Assembly: GCA_963616935.1 (NCBI GenBank)
Contig: CAVEMS010000003.1
Coordinates: forward strand, 1-64,000
DNA length: 64,000 nucleotides
Origin: UBA4951 sp963616935
GTDB taxonomy: Bacteria > Bacillota_I > Bacilli_A > RFN20 > CAG-826
Direction: 5' to 3'
Positions 18,580 to 27,470 of this stretch are shown here, piece by piece; position 1 is the stretch's first letter; the number at the start of each line of letters is the position of its first letter. Both the position numbers and the translations under genes were made by a program. The notes under the pieces were generated by a model. That model had not been told where the DNA came from, did not search any database, and saw only the letters and a program-made list of their open reading frames with translations.

Positions 18580-19278
18580 TTATCTTCCCCTTTCCGCGCC
18601 TTTATTCTCAAGCCCGCTGCCTATGGCGAACAAAACGGCGGCGAGAACGAATACCAAAGCGGCCACCACCGCTCCCCACGAGCAATGGCAATAGAATGAA
18701 TCATAAGTCCAATATCGAGCTAAATCCGTCGTCGCAACGGCATATTGGTTGCCGATATTGTTGGAAACCATGAACCATACAGGACTTGCGATGGCCGCGA
18801 ATGCACCGATCGCGAATCCCAAAACTGTGAGCTTAGAGAATTTCTCCATCTTTTTGGTGAAGGTCACAAAGACGCCAAGGCCGATGAAGAGGATCATGCA
18901 AAGAAGCAAAATGAAGAGAGCCCAATTGAAATTCGCTTGGATGGATGTGAGAACGTGAACGCCCTTTATGGTGTTGCTCTTAAGATACATCGCGAAATAT
19001 CCGCCGCCGAATAAAGCGTTCGGACCATATATCGTCTCAGCCGGAAAAAGCATCGCCCTAGCGTTATCGAACTCAGATGAGGACGAATAGAATTTGTATT
19101 CGATTAAGACAGTCGGAAGAGTGGCGGTCAAGACGATGGCGATAAGGCAAACCGCCAAAGCGATTAAGCGGATGATGACACCGGGCCTTTTCAAGGTCGC
19201 GATATCGAAAGAGAAAAACTTCTCTTTTTCTTTGTGGAAATTGTCTTCTTCCAAGGTGGAAACAAGATTCTTCGCCAT
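18580..19278 (-). CDS. Hypothetical four-helix membrane protein
   Basis: The 232-residue product has a charged N-terminus and about four membrane segments (about 33-60, 117-140, 150-172, 203-225), with an outward loop of about 55 residues after the first. I recognise no family. The start is supported by a GAGGGGG site, and the gene begins right at the end of the upstream zinc-ribbon gene (19280). It belongs to the same operon as the LTD-thermonuclease lipoprotein, and may help anchor or export its partners; no motif shows this. Confidence 0.7.
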   Translation of the reverse strand: MAKNLVSTLEEDNFHKEKEKFFSFDIATLKRPGVIIRLIALAVCLIAIVLTATLPTVLIEYKFYSSSSEFDNARAMLFPAETIYGPNALFGGGYFAMYLKSNTIKGVHVLTSIQANFNWALFILLLCMILFIGLGVFVTFTKKMEKFSKLTVLGFAIGAFAAIASPVWFMVSNNIGNQYAVATTDLARYWTYDSFYCHCSWGAVVAALVFVLAAVLFAIGSGLENKGAERGR

Positions 19279-19279
19279 A

Positions 19280-19837
19280 TTATTCCCCCTCCTTCTTGGC
19301 TTTGTTCGCTCTCTTGTATTTGATTAGCCAAACCAAATGCTTGATTGAAGCGACCATTTTAAGGAAAAGAACGACGATCAAGGGCTTAACTGGAATCGAT
19401 GACAGATCCCCAGTGTCGCGTATATGTTCGATGTCGGATAATATTTGTCTCTTTTTCCTCGCAATGATTAGCGATAAGACGACGCCAATCACAAAGAGGA
19501 CTCCTCCAATCGCCAAAGCGACCATCGAAACCCAGAATTCAGAACAGCTTGTATTGACGATATAGACTTTCTCGCCCGTCGTTTTATTAACCGATGAAGA
19601 GAAGGAAAGGTAATAGAAGAAGAAAGCGATGATCAAAAGTATGGCGCCAATCACAAGAAATGACAAAGTATGGCTTAAATAATGTCGCAAATCGTTCGTC
19701 TTTTTGTGTAGTTTTTGAACCAGTCGGCGAATATCGCCTTCGTCACTAATGGTCTTAACCATCTCATGCCCACATTGCGGGCATTTCACGTTTGAAGCGT
19801 CGTTTTTCTTCAAACATTCTTGGCAATACGTCTTCAT
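19280..19837 (-). CDS. Zinc-ribbon membrane protein
   Basis: The 185-residue product begins with a zinc ribbon, CQECLKKNDASNVKCPQCG (pairs CxxC at about 5-8 and 19-22). A charged linker, two membrane segments (about 58-78 and 104-127) with a short outward loop, and a basic tail follow. Zinc-ribbon plus membrane-helix proteins are common in Firmicutes and mostly uncharacterised. The GAAGGAG ribosome site fits the ATG at 19837, 15 bases after the preceding gene's stop. The cytosolic ribbon may bind protein or nucleic acid; this is not shown by the sequence. Confidence 0.75.
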   Translation of the reverse strand: MKTYCQECLKKNDASNVKCPQCGHEMVKTISDEGDIRRLVQKLHKKTNDLRHYLSHTLSFLVIGAILLIIAFFFYYLSFSSSVNKTTGEKVYIVNTSCSEFWVSMVALAIGGVLFVIGVVLSLIIARKKRQILSDIEHIRDTGDLSSIPVKPLIVVLFLKMVASIKHLVWLIKYKRANKAKKEGE

Positions 19838-19852
19838 GTTCTTCTCCTTCTA

Positions 19853-21010
19853 TCAGTAATTATAATTGGGATCTTTCTGTCCGTGAATTCTCAATCCCTC
19901 TTTGGCCGCTTTATTTTGCGCATCGATGAGGAATTGATAATAGGAAATCCCCTTATAGATCATCTTAGACGACGTGTCTCCGGAAAATTGAACCTTGGAG
20001 AAACCGTTGAGCACGATTTGGTGGTTGACCATGTAAAAGGAATCGTCCCCACTTTCCTCGTTGCTGGCCCAAACATATAAGAGGAGTCGTCCATAGGTTT
20101 CCGTTATTGAAGCGTTAGGAAGCGATTGGAGCTTGATTCGCTTCGCTTTGGACAAGAGACCATGAGTGAAATCTTTTGCGGCATCGCCCCAAGGATCGGC
20201 TGGCGAATTCTCGCCATGGTATATTTCCGGCGTATCGATGTTTTGATATCTCACGCTGGTGCCATTATAGAATCCAGCGTTTGTCACTTCGCTTGGATAA
20301 TTGAATTTCGTGGTATCGCCATCGACGTAGGAACGGACGGTAACGTCTATATAGCCGCCTCCTCCAAGAGTGGTCGAACCTTCTTTGAAGAATGAGTAAT
20401 TCGTAAAAGGCTCGCAAATCCTCGGTCCTTTTAGGATTTCCTCTTCGGAAAGAGGGCATTCTAATTGGCCTAAGCGAGAGGAATCCGAATTCGAATAGCC
20501 AATCCAATCATAGGCCTCGATTTGGTTTCTGCCTTGCATATATTCATTTTTTCTAACCAAATCAACGCCATCGCACCAAGAAATGTTGTATCCCAACGTT
20601 CCCAATGTGTCATAAATATAAGCGCCATCGCTTATAACCATTGGGTAGGTGCCTAAGCACGGGAATTCGTCGTCTAACTGATCGGCGGCTCCTTTGACGG
20701 AATCGCTCGCATCCTTATAAGCGACGACATACGCTTTTTTAGGCTCCAACGTCCCCTTCAATTTGATCTCATATGGCAGGGAATACAAGCCGGATTTGTA
20801 GATGATAATCGAATATTTGCTTAAATCGATTGGCGTTTCACCGATGTTTCCGATCTCCACCGCCCTATCAGAAGTATAAGCCCCTTTATAGAATTCGGTG
20901 AATATCAAAGGCGACCCCTCTTTGAATGGAAGGGCAAGCGAATCTATGGCAGATGATTCATTCCCCTTGATCGCACACGAAAAAAGAAGAGAAGAGAAAG
21001 CTAAAGACAA
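19853..21010 (-). CDS. Extracellular LTD-domain thermonuclease (SNase) lipoprotein
   Basis: The 385-residue product combines a lamin-tail-like (LTD) beta domain (about 35-150: LIFTEFYKGAYTSDRAVEIGN, with EPKKAYVVAYKD) and a staphylococcal-nuclease fold (about 225-380). The nuclease residues are present: VDGDTTKFNY, VRYQNIDTPEIYHG (Arg and Glu) and YGRLLLYVW (Arg). It should cut DNA or RNA outside the cell in a calcium-dependent way. The lipobox is LLFSC. The listed start is a TTG, but it removes the Lys-rich start of the signal peptide. In frame upstream, codons from 21031 read ATA ACG AAA AAG, with GAGGGAAA before them, so an ATG-to-ATA change or a rare ATA start is likely (see findings). 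Confidence 0.85.
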   Translation of the reverse strand: MSLAFSSLLFSCAIKGNESSAIDSLALPFKEGSPLIFTEFYKGAYTSDRAVEIGNIGETPIDLSKYSIIIYKSGLYSLPYEIKLKGTLEPKKAYVVAYKDASDSVKGAADQLDDEFPCLGTYPMVISDGAYIYDTLGTLGYNISWCDGVDLVRKNEYMQGRNQIEAYDWIGYSNSDSSRLGQLECPLSEEEILKGPRICEPFTNYSFFKEGSTTLGGGGYIDVTVRSYVDGDTTKFNYPSEVTNAGFYNGTSVRYQNIDTPEIYHGENSPADPWGDAAKDFTHGLLSKAKRIKLQSLPNASITETYGRLLLYVWASNEESGDDSFYMVNHQIVLNGFSKVQFSGDTSSKMIYKGISYYQFLIDAQNKAAKEGLRIHGQKDPNYNY

Positions 21011-21027
21011 TAAAACACCCTTTTTCG

Positions 21028-21906
21028 TTATTTTCCCTCGATGTAAGAATTTATGTCGGAGATCGTCGCTGTTCCGAATTGATTGCAGGTGACGCTTGTG
21101 TCGAAAGAGGAATAGCCGCCTTTATATTGGGTGTAGAAGGTAACGTTAACGGTCGCGGAGATTGGGCCAAAATAGATATTGGCGTAGTTGAATTCCATGC
21201 CGGAAACGCCAGAGATCGTATCATATACGCCAAGCGCTTTCGCGAAATTCGCGAGAAGCTCTTTCGACTCATCTGTAGGATTTAGCTTATTAAGCGTGAA
21301 ATTGCCGCTTAAAGCGCTCTTATCAGCGTCGCTAAGAACCTTCGTATTGCTTTCCGATTCGTGGCGCAGCAAATGAATATAGGAAGCCTTATTGCCAGCG
21401 ATTTCTTTTGGATTATGGTAATGCTCTTGATAAGTTCCATCGCAAACTTTGGAACCAAGCGTGAATACCCATGATGTCTTTTCGCTTCCCGTCTCTTCGT
21501 CAACCGTCTTCGTTTTGACTTTCGACCAAGTATAAACGCCCTGATCTATCGCTTTTTGCGTAGCCAAAGAAGTATCGACATTAATAAGCCCGGAATATTT
21601 AAGGTCTGGATTCTTTGAATCTGGATTTTCGACATACCCGAAGTTACGGTAGGTCAAAGAGCAGCCTTTATCGGTATATACCGCCGTGGATGTCGGTTTG
21701 CTAGTGTCTTCGAAAAAGTTATATTTCGCGGTTGCGCTCATGCTTTGCGAAAAATAATCGAGCACCGTCGTCAACGTCTGTTCGTTCGAGACATTCGAAG
21801 ATGAATCGCTCGTAGAAGAGATGGGCGTTTGATCCGCCTGATTGCCGCATCCGCTTAAAGCGAGAAACGCAATCGGAAGAATTAATGTTTTTGCTATTTT
21901 GTTCAT
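21028..21906 (-). CDS. Hypothetical lipoprotein, first gene of the nuclease-containing operon
   Basis: The 292-residue product has a signal peptide ending LALSGCG (Cys about 20), a Ser-rich linker and a mature part of unknown family, rich in Thr, Ser and Lys. A C-terminal block (FGPISATVNVTFYTQYKGGY) looks like a beta-sheet. It leads an operon followed by the LTD-nuclease, zinc-ribbon, four-helix and second lipoprotein genes with almost no spacing. No ribosome site precedes the ATG. A TTGAAA, 17 bases, TAAACT pair lies just upstream, which would give a nearly leaderless transcript. Confidence 0.75.
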   Translation of the reverse strand: MNKIAKTLILPIAFLALSGCGNQADQTPISSTSDSSSNVSNEQTLTTVLDYFSQSMSATAKYNFFEDTSKPTSTAVYTDKGCSLTYRNFGYVENPDSKNPDLKYSGLINVDTSLATQKAIDQGVYTWSKVKTKTVDEETGSEKTSWVFTLGSKVCDGTYQEHYHNPKEIAGNKASYIHLLRHESESNTKVLSDADKSALSGNFTLNKLNPTDESKELLANFAKALGVYDTISGVSGMEFNYANIYFGPISATVNVTFYTQYKGGYSSFDTSVTCNQFGTATISDINSYIEGK

Positions 21907-21955
21907 GAGAAAAGTTTAATGAGATATAGGCCTTTTTTCAATATCAAGAGCAAGG

Positions 21956-21969
21956 ATTGCTATAGCAAT
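21956..21969. promoter_or_regulatory. Perfect palindrome upstream of the lipoprotein-nuclease operon
   Basis: ATTGCTATAGCAAT is a perfect 14-base palindrome 50 bases upstream of the operon's first ATG at 21906 and close to the possible promoter. This suits an operator for a dimeric repressor, but no matching regulator is in view. Confidence 0.3.
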
Positions 21970-22041
21970 ACGGTAGATAACTAAGAACCACCATTCAGCC
22001 TTCGAAGAAACGATTGAGAAATACATTGTGCGACCGCATAT

Positions 22042-22070
22042 ACAACAAAAGCCGCCCTTTCGGACGGCTT
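22042..22070 (-). terminator. Terminator of the ABC transporter-nuclease operon
   Basis: A 9-base GC-rich stem (22049-22057 with 22062-22070, one G-U pair) with a 4-base loop lies 29 bases after the last stop codon (22099). On the minus strand it ends in TTTTGTTGT. This is a good factor-independent terminator. Confidence 0.85.
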
Positions 22071-22098
22071 CGTATGATGTCGAAATTAGATGTGACGA

Positions 22099-24513
22099 TT
22101 AGTCGACGTAGTTGACGGTGATGGACGCAATATAAACCGCACCGCTCTTTGTGGTGTGAGAAATATTGACGAATGTATCAGTCGCAGCAGCCGGAGTATA
22201 CGTGTATGTGGCTTCGGTAGTAGATGCGGTCCAAGCACCTTCCGCTGCGGTTGAGGCCGTAGCAAGAGCGGCCGTTCCAGAAGTCACAGATACAAGGTTT
22301 TGATTTTGTAGTTTGCTAAATACCACAACGACATTCTTAATGGCTTTCGGCAATGCGGTCGTATTATAGATGATCGAAGTAGGTTTGCCGTCCTTGACGC
22401 GCATTTGGATGCTATTACCGTTGCCCTTCATGATTTGAGTATAGGACCACGTAACGCCATTTATTGTTTTCGTTGCTGCAGCATCGTTATAAGACCCAGC
22501 AGCTCCTAAGGCGGTTGCGGTGAGTTCGGCTTTGCTATTAGCCTCAGCAGCGCTCTTGAACGTCACATTGACGACATTCTTGCAGGTGACGCTATAAACG
22601 TACTTGCCCTCGGCATCGGCTTCAACAGTCGTCGTTCCATACGCAGTGGTAACCGTGACGGTATCAACGGCATATCCTTCGGTTGGAACAGCATTGACGG
22701 TTATCTTCGTTCCATAAACGGCTGGATCGGTGACGCTTAATGTGGCAGTTCCGTTTTCACCAGCAGTGATCGAAGAAGCGTAGGTCGTAGTAGTATCGGC
22801 TTCGTGGGTAACGACGCAGCCAGCGATGTTCGCGGTTCCTTTGGCATCTTCGAACATAACATACATTTTGACTTTTTCGCCATTATGGATGTCTGCCGCA
22901 GTGGTTAGAGCATCGTTTGGATTCTTATAAGACCACTTGTCACCGCTCTTGGAGAATCCGCTATAGAGCTTGCCGGACATACCGTAGATGGTGACGGAAT
23001 CACCGGTGGTTGGATTGGTCAAATAAGCATTGCCGTATTTGTCGCCCTTCATTCCTTCGATAACGCCGCTAACTTCGTAGATAGCCGTTTGATCCCAGAC
23101 ATATGAAGTGGTAGTAGATTTTGCCATGGCCTTGATTTCGGCTATGGTCTTGGCAACTGGTTGAACAACAATCGCCGAGATAGTAACGGAATCGGTATAG
23201 GTTTTGCCGTTCGCAACGACGACGGCATTGATTTTGGCCGTGCCTTCTTTCAAAGCGGTCAAATTGCCATCAGCATCAACGGAAACAACAGTCGAATCGG
23301 AGGAAGTATAAGTGACGGATGTAGGAGTAGCATCGCCCGATAGCGAGACGGAAATCTCGCCAGATTCGCCGCCGACGAACAATTGCGATGGGGCAGCGAC
23401 GGAAAGAGGAGCCTCTTCCCATTCTTCGACGTTGCCATAGACGAGTTGGAAGACGTTGTTATAAGCGTTGACATAACCGGTGAAGGTCACAACGTCGCCA
23501 GCTTCGACTAAAGTGGCTTCGGTAGCACCAGCTCTGGTTCGTTTCCAAGAGTCAATGACGTCAGCCGAATAGGTGGCGTTCATGAAGGCCGTGACGGAAA
23601 CATCGCCGAGAGAAAGAGTAACGGTTAAGTTATTGGAACTCGATAGCGAAGTATTGAGAACCTTAGCACCAGAAACCCTGACGAACCTATTATCGTCTCC
23701 GAATTTGAATGCGCGAGCGTTCGTGGCATTCATTTCGAGAGTCGCTGGTGTGGTAAGCGTTGTCGGAACGGAATCAAGTTTCGTGATCGTGGCTCCGGAG
23801 GCAAGTTCGCGGAGACCGCTAAAATCGGTGACGGTACCATTGATAGAATACGCGGATCCGACTTCGTAATCATCGGTCTTTGCTTTCTTGGTGCTGTCAT
23901 AAGCGAGTATCGCATGTTCGCCATCGCCAAAGATCCATCCTTGGCCAGGATAGGCGCCCATATAGATAGCTTCTAATGAAGCCTCGGTGTCGGCGGCGAC
24001 AACAAGCGAGCCATCCTCTTTGATTTTATAAACATATTCGAGGTTCATCTTGGTGACTGCTTTGACCAAGACGTTGATGTCGGTTTCGTAAAGGGCGGTG
24101 TCGCATCCCTTGAGGGTCACCTTGGCTTTGATTTTGCCATGGACATCGGTGCCACCGTTGATGGTGTTTGGAGCGGTGACGATGAGTTTCTTCCCGTCTT
24201 CGCTGATAGCCAAATTAGCGGCATACTCGCTAGAAACGGAATAGGTGATGGCGAATTCATATGATTTCGTGCCATCTTCGCTGTTCTTGGTGATCGCAGT
24301 GGCGAGATCTTGGCTAGTCGAAATGCCAGTTGACGACCAATCAGAATAGGATGTCGAGGCGGCGTTGAAAGCCTTGACGGCAATGCTCTTGACTTCATCA
24401 GTCACCGCACAAATGCCGGTTTCTCCACCGCTTGCGTTATCGTTTCCGCAGGCAGTGACGCCAACTAAAACGAACGCGGACGCCAACACTAATAAGCTTA
24501 ATTTTTTCTTCAT
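22099..24513 (-). CDS. Large lipoprotein with OB-fold-like and Big2-like domains
   Basis: The 804-residue product has a signal peptide ending VGVTACGN (Cys about 22). Two stretches look like the OB-type domains of secreted nucleases such as YhcR: about 215-360 (YSINGTVTDFSGLREL, then VVTFTGYVNAYNNVFQLVYG) and about 470-570 (YEVSGVIEGMKGDKYGNAYL, GDSVTIYGMSGKL). Between them is a Big2-like Ig domain (TSSDSTVVSVDADGNLTALKEGTAKI). A repeat-type domain and a beta-rich C-terminus follow. No nuclease catalytic motif is visible, so it may bind nucleic acid for its neighbour, the thermonuclease lipoprotein encoded just upstream. GGAGG precedes the ATG. It is last in the operon and is followed by the terminator at 22042-22070. 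Confidence 0.75.
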   Translation of the reverse strand: MKKKLSLLVLASAFVLVGVTACGNDNASGGETGICAVTDEVKSIAVKAFNAASTSYSDWSSTGISTSQDLATAITKNSEDGTKSYEFAITYSVSSEYAANLAISEDGKKLIVTAPNTINGGTDVHGKIKAKVTLKGCDTALYETDINVLVKAVTKMNLEYVYKIKEDGSLVVAADTEASLEAIYMGAYPGQGWIFGDGEHAILAYDSTKKAKTDDYEVGSAYSINGTVTDFSGLRELASGATITKLDSVPTTLTTPATLEMNATNARAFKFGDDNRFVRVSGAKVLNTSLSSSNNLTVTLSLGDVSVTAFMNATYSADVIDSWKRTRAGATEATLVEAGDVVTFTGYVNAYNNVFQLVYGNVEEWEEAPLSVAAPSQLFVGGESGEISVSLSGDATPTSVTYTSSDSTVVSVDADGNLTALKEGTAKINAVVVANGKTYTDSVTISAIVVQPVAKTIAEIKAMAKSTTTSYVWDQTAIYEVSGVIEGMKGDKYGNAYLTNPTTGDSVTIYGMSGKLYSGFSKSGDKWSYKNPNDALTTAADIHNGEKVKMYVMFEDAKGTANIAGCVVTHEADTTTTYASSITAGENGTATLSVTDPAVYGTKITVNAVPTEGYAVDTVTVTTAYGTTTVEADAEGKYVYSVTCKNVVNVTFKSAAEANSKAELTATALGAAGSYNDAAATKTINGVTWSYTQIMKGNGNSIQMRVKDGKPTSIIYNTTALPKAIKNVVVVFSKLQNQNLVSVTSGTAALATASTAAEGAWTASTTEATYTYTPAAATDTFVNISHTTKSGAVYIASITVNYVD

Positions 24514-24551
24514 TTATAATTTTCCTCCTGAAGATAAAATAAGAACCAAAA

Positions 24552-26027
24552 TTATTCTACTACACTCATGTGTAGGGTCAAATCTGCTTTTTTGGTGAGA
24601 TTGACCTGGTAGGTAGTTTTGCCATTCGTCGTGATGTACTTAACGAGGGCTCCGGTGATGGTGATGTATTCGACCTTTCTTTCGTCGGTATTGGTGGTTC
24701 CTTTGCCATCGCTTTGCGCAGCGAGCGCCTCGGAAACGCTCTTCTTGCCTGCCCAGAAATCCACACAATCCTGAATGCGGGTCGATGTATCTGGATAGAC
24801 GATGCGGATGGAATCGGAAATGCGGATGTTCAAGTTCTCGCTTGTATTGTTTTTGTCATGGCAATACAAAGTGAATGAGTATGCGGTTGACGTCGCCGCA
24901 TTGAGTGTCGCATATCCGCCAGTGCAAACCAAATCGACGGTGACTATGGTGTTGATGTATTTGTCATCGGCGAAGGTGCCAGCCGAACCGGTGAAAGGCT
25001 CAACTTTGTCGAGATGGGTTTCTTTGTCGATGTACTTGATATCGTAATCGTCCGGATAATAAGCCGAATAAGAGACGTCGACGACTTGAAGGGTGCCGTT
25101 ATATTCGGAAACGACGCCGGATATCTCCAAGTAATTGCCGATTTTCTGTAGCGGCGCATAGACGATATATTGGGTGAACACATACATACCATATCTTTGG
25201 GTATGCTCGCCACTTGCATCAGTCCAAGAGACGTCGTTACAGACATAGGCCGCGCCTTGATCCGGCCCCACCGCTGCTACGTAGGCATCGAAAGTGACTT
25301 TCGAGCCGACCCAATCGAATTCTGCTCCTTTGGAATCATATCCTTCGACGATCATTCTTAAGTCGATCTTCACTGGATCGGCGTAGTTATAGTCTGGGTC
25401 AGGATCATCGCTCCAGACATGGAGTTTGAACTTCTTGGCTTGGATATCGGCGTTCGTGAAAGCCTCGGCGTATTCCTTGCCGGAGACGCCTTTGGCTTTG
25501 GAATAGCCTTGTTGGCAAATGGCCAAGTTGACGTTGATGAAATCATCAAGCGTCGGATTATCGACGGTCGCTACCCAAATATAAACAAGATATCTGGAAC
25601 CCGTCGAATCGAGCACTGGAACGTCCTTGCCGCCGGAATCCTTTTTGTCGGTGGATAAGACAATATGTTTGGCGCTGGCAAGAAGCTCGCCGTTATATTT
25701 CGAGGCCCCTGCTCCCCAAGGCTCGATCATGCCGGTAGATTCAGGAGTGTCGATGCAGTTATAACGACCTTTGATCGTCAAGGAACTGCCGGTCTTCGAT
25801 TTGAAGTGGGCGGTATCGCCATCGATCTTATTGACCAAAGTGACCTCGCCTATGCCATCCGATAAGAAGCTCTTATTCTTGTAATCGTATGTGAGCTTCG
25901 TCGCTGCGGTGTAGTCAATGAATGGATCGGCTGATGAAACCGGCTCCTTATCCTCTCCACAGGCGGCGAGAGAACAAAGGAAGAGGCCGGTGAATAGGTA
26001 ACCGATTAATTTCTTACGCATTTTCAT
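24552..26027 (-). CDS. Thermonuclease (SNase) lipoprotein with OB-type domains
   Basis: The 491-residue product has a lipoprotein signal peptide (CSLAACGE, Cys about 23). A staphylococcal-nuclease domain spans about 55-215: VTLVNKIDGDTAHFKS, KGRYNCIDTPESTG (Arg and Glu of the active site) and GSRYLVYIWVA (second Arg). The part from about 225 to 491 contains two OB-like stretches (KVTFDAYVAAVGPDQGAAYV, then ITGALVKYITTNGKTTYQV). Expected activity is extracellular cutting of DNA and RNA to short products. It lies 12 bases after a sugar-type binding protein gene and within the same transcript as a CUT1 ABC transporter, so degradation and uptake are probably linked. Confidence 0.88.
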   Translation of the reverse strand: MKMRKKLIGYLFTGLFLCSLAACGEDKEPVSSADPFIDYTAATKLTYDYKNKSFLSDGIGEVTLVNKIDGDTAHFKSKTGSSLTIKGRYNCIDTPESTGMIEPWGAGASKYNGELLASAKHIVLSTDKKDSGGKDVPVLDSTGSRYLVYIWVATVDNPTLDDFINVNLAICQQGYSKAKGVSGKEYAEAFTNADIQAKKFKLHVWSDDPDPDYNYADPVKIDLRMIVEGYDSKGAEFDWVGSKVTFDAYVAAVGPDQGAAYVCNDVSWTDASGEHTQRYGMYVFTQYIVYAPLQKIGNYLEISGVVSEYNGTLQVVDVSYSAYYPDDYDIKYIDKETHLDKVEPFTGSAGTFADDKYINTIVTVDLVCTGGYATLNAATSTAYSFTLYCHDKNNTSENLNIRISDSIRIVYPDTSTRIQDCVDFWAGKKSVSEALAAQSDGKGTTNTDERKVEYITITGALVKYITTNGKTTYQVNLTKKADLTLHMSVVE

Positions 26028-26039
26028 AAAATCACCTCA

Positions 26040-27410
26040 TCAAATGGAATTGACGCATTCGGATATGGCTTGATCGAAAGCCTCATCGACGGTCTTTGTG
26101 CCTAGCAATACGGCGCTCATCAATGATCCGACTTCGGTTCTCGCTTTCGCGGAGCCGACGAAAACCGGTGAATTGAAATAAGAGTCGAGCATATTGGATG
26201 AAACGCCCGCTACTTTATTCATAAGGCTCGTCGTATCGGCGGCGAATTCCTTGTACGCCTCCGTTTCATAGGACGACGTCCTAACCGGCTGATATCCGGT
26301 GGAAATGGAATAATTGGTGCTGTTCTCGGCCGAGGATATGAACTTATAGAATTTCCAAGCGGCCTTTAGTTGGGCTGGCGTCGCATTATTCGATTTGCCG
26401 TTGAAGAAACAGATCGAAGGGCCTTGGGAGATGACGGCTTTATGCGACAAGTCGTAAGCGGGCGGCTCGGCAACCCCAACTGTGAAATTGGATGTTTGGT
26501 TATAGGTCGTGCCACCGGTCGAGCCGATGCTCATCAAGATCTCTCCGGCCGTGAACTTCGAAGATGTGTAGGTGGCGTTCTCCACGCTTCCCTTTGTTAT
26601 GAATAAACCCTCGTCGTGCTTGGCCTTGAGATCAGCGACCATCGCTTTCGCTTCGGCATTATCAAATAAATAATGGGTGCCCGTCGCGCTCGTGTAAGGG
26701 ATATTCCTTTGTTCACAGAAGGAAATGAATAGATTGGAATCAGAATCGTATCCCAATGGAGCGAAAATCTCGTCGCCTTTGACGGCTTTGATTTCGCGGC
26801 AAAGGTCCCACATTTGGTCCCAAGTCTTTGGGACTTCCCATCCATTCTCTTCGAACGCGTCCTTGTTATAGAAAAGGGCCTCGGTCGATTTGGCGAAAGG
26901 CACGCTATAAACGCCTTCTTTGGTATAGGAAGAACCTTCTTCCCAGAAAGTGCTTACGTAATCGGAAACCCCATACACTTCGTTACCGTTCTCATCGACA
27001 TGAGATCCATCTTCCTTCGTGAAGCCGAGCTCAGGATCGTTAATGTAAGAGGTCATATCGCTCACAATGCCCTCGCTTCCGCCAGCCGCAAGATATTCGG
27101 CGACGTGATCGGGATAGCAGAAAGCCATGGTCGGCAAAGTTTCGCTCTTGACGCTCTTAAGAACGAGTTCTTGCATTTCCGGATATCCTCCGGCCGCCGA
27201 GCTCTCGTTGATTTTTATGCCAGGATTCTCTTTTTCAAAGGTCTTGACCATCGCTTGCAAAATGTCGCGGTTTTGCTTTCCCATCGTATGCCAGAATACG
27301 ACAGTCACCTCATCAGAGTTGGTAGAGGCGCCGCCTTCATTCCCACAAGAAGCCAAAGAGAAAAGCGCGGCCATGGCCAATAAGGCAATGTTTTTCTTCT
27401 TAAAATTCAT
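26040..27410 (-). CDS. ABC transporter substrate-binding lipoprotein (UgpB-like), copy 2
   Basis: The 456-residue product is a family-1 binding protein: lipobox FSLASCG, VVFWHTMGKQNRD near the N-terminus, and SIGSTGGTTYNQ in the middle. It is a paralogue of the binding protein encoded immediately upstream, sharing STEALFYNKDAFEENGWEVP, GPSICF and the C-terminal TVDEAF block. It delivers a ligand to the two permeases encoded upstream in the operon. The FWHTMG motif is shared with glycerol-phosphate and sugar binders, but the ligand is not certain. The start has GAGGT 8 bases upstream. A strong hairpin lies between the two copies, so the expression levels may differ. Confidence 0.88.
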   Translation of the reverse strand: MNFKKKNIALLAMAALFSLASCGNEGGASTNSDEVTVVFWHTMGKQNRDILQAMVKTFEKENPGIKINESSAAGGYPEMQELVLKSVKSETLPTMAFCYPDHVAEYLAAGGSEGIVSDMTSYINDPELGFTKEDGSHVDENGNEVYGVSDYVSTFWEEGSSYTKEGVYSVPFAKSTEALFYNKDAFEENGWEVPKTWDQMWDLCREIKAVKGDEIFAPLGYDSDSNLFISFCEQRNIPYTSATGTHYLFDNAEAKAMVADLKAKHDEGLFITKGSVENATYTSSKFTAGEILMSIGSTGGTTYNQTSNFTVGVAEPPAYDLSHKAVISQGPSICFFNGKSNNATPAQLKAAWKFYKFISSAENSTNYSISTGYQPVRTSSYETEAYKEFAADTTSLMNKVAGVSSNMLDSYFNSPVFVGSAKARTEVGSLMSAVLLGTKTVDEAFDQAISECVNSI

Positions 27411-27434
27411 AGATTTACCTCGTCTTAAACAAAG

Positions 27435-27461
27435 ATAGGCGGGAAAAACATTCCCGCCTAT
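27435..27461 (-). terminator. Intra-operon terminator or attenuator between the two binding-protein genes
   Basis: An 11-base perfect stem (27435-27445 with 27451-27461) encloses a 5-base loop just 10 bases after the stop of the first binding protein gene. On the minus strand it is followed by CTTTGTTT, a weak T run. Partial termination or 3'-end protection here would leave more message for the first binding protein than for the genes after it, a common way to set binding-protein excess. Confidence 0.7.
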
Positions 27462-27470
27462 AAGTCGATA

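Noticed and set aside
26814..27383. Plus-strand frame of 189 codons opposite the second binding-protein gene
   Set aside because: Antisense shadow; the minus strand encodes a well-conserved binding protein over the same bases.
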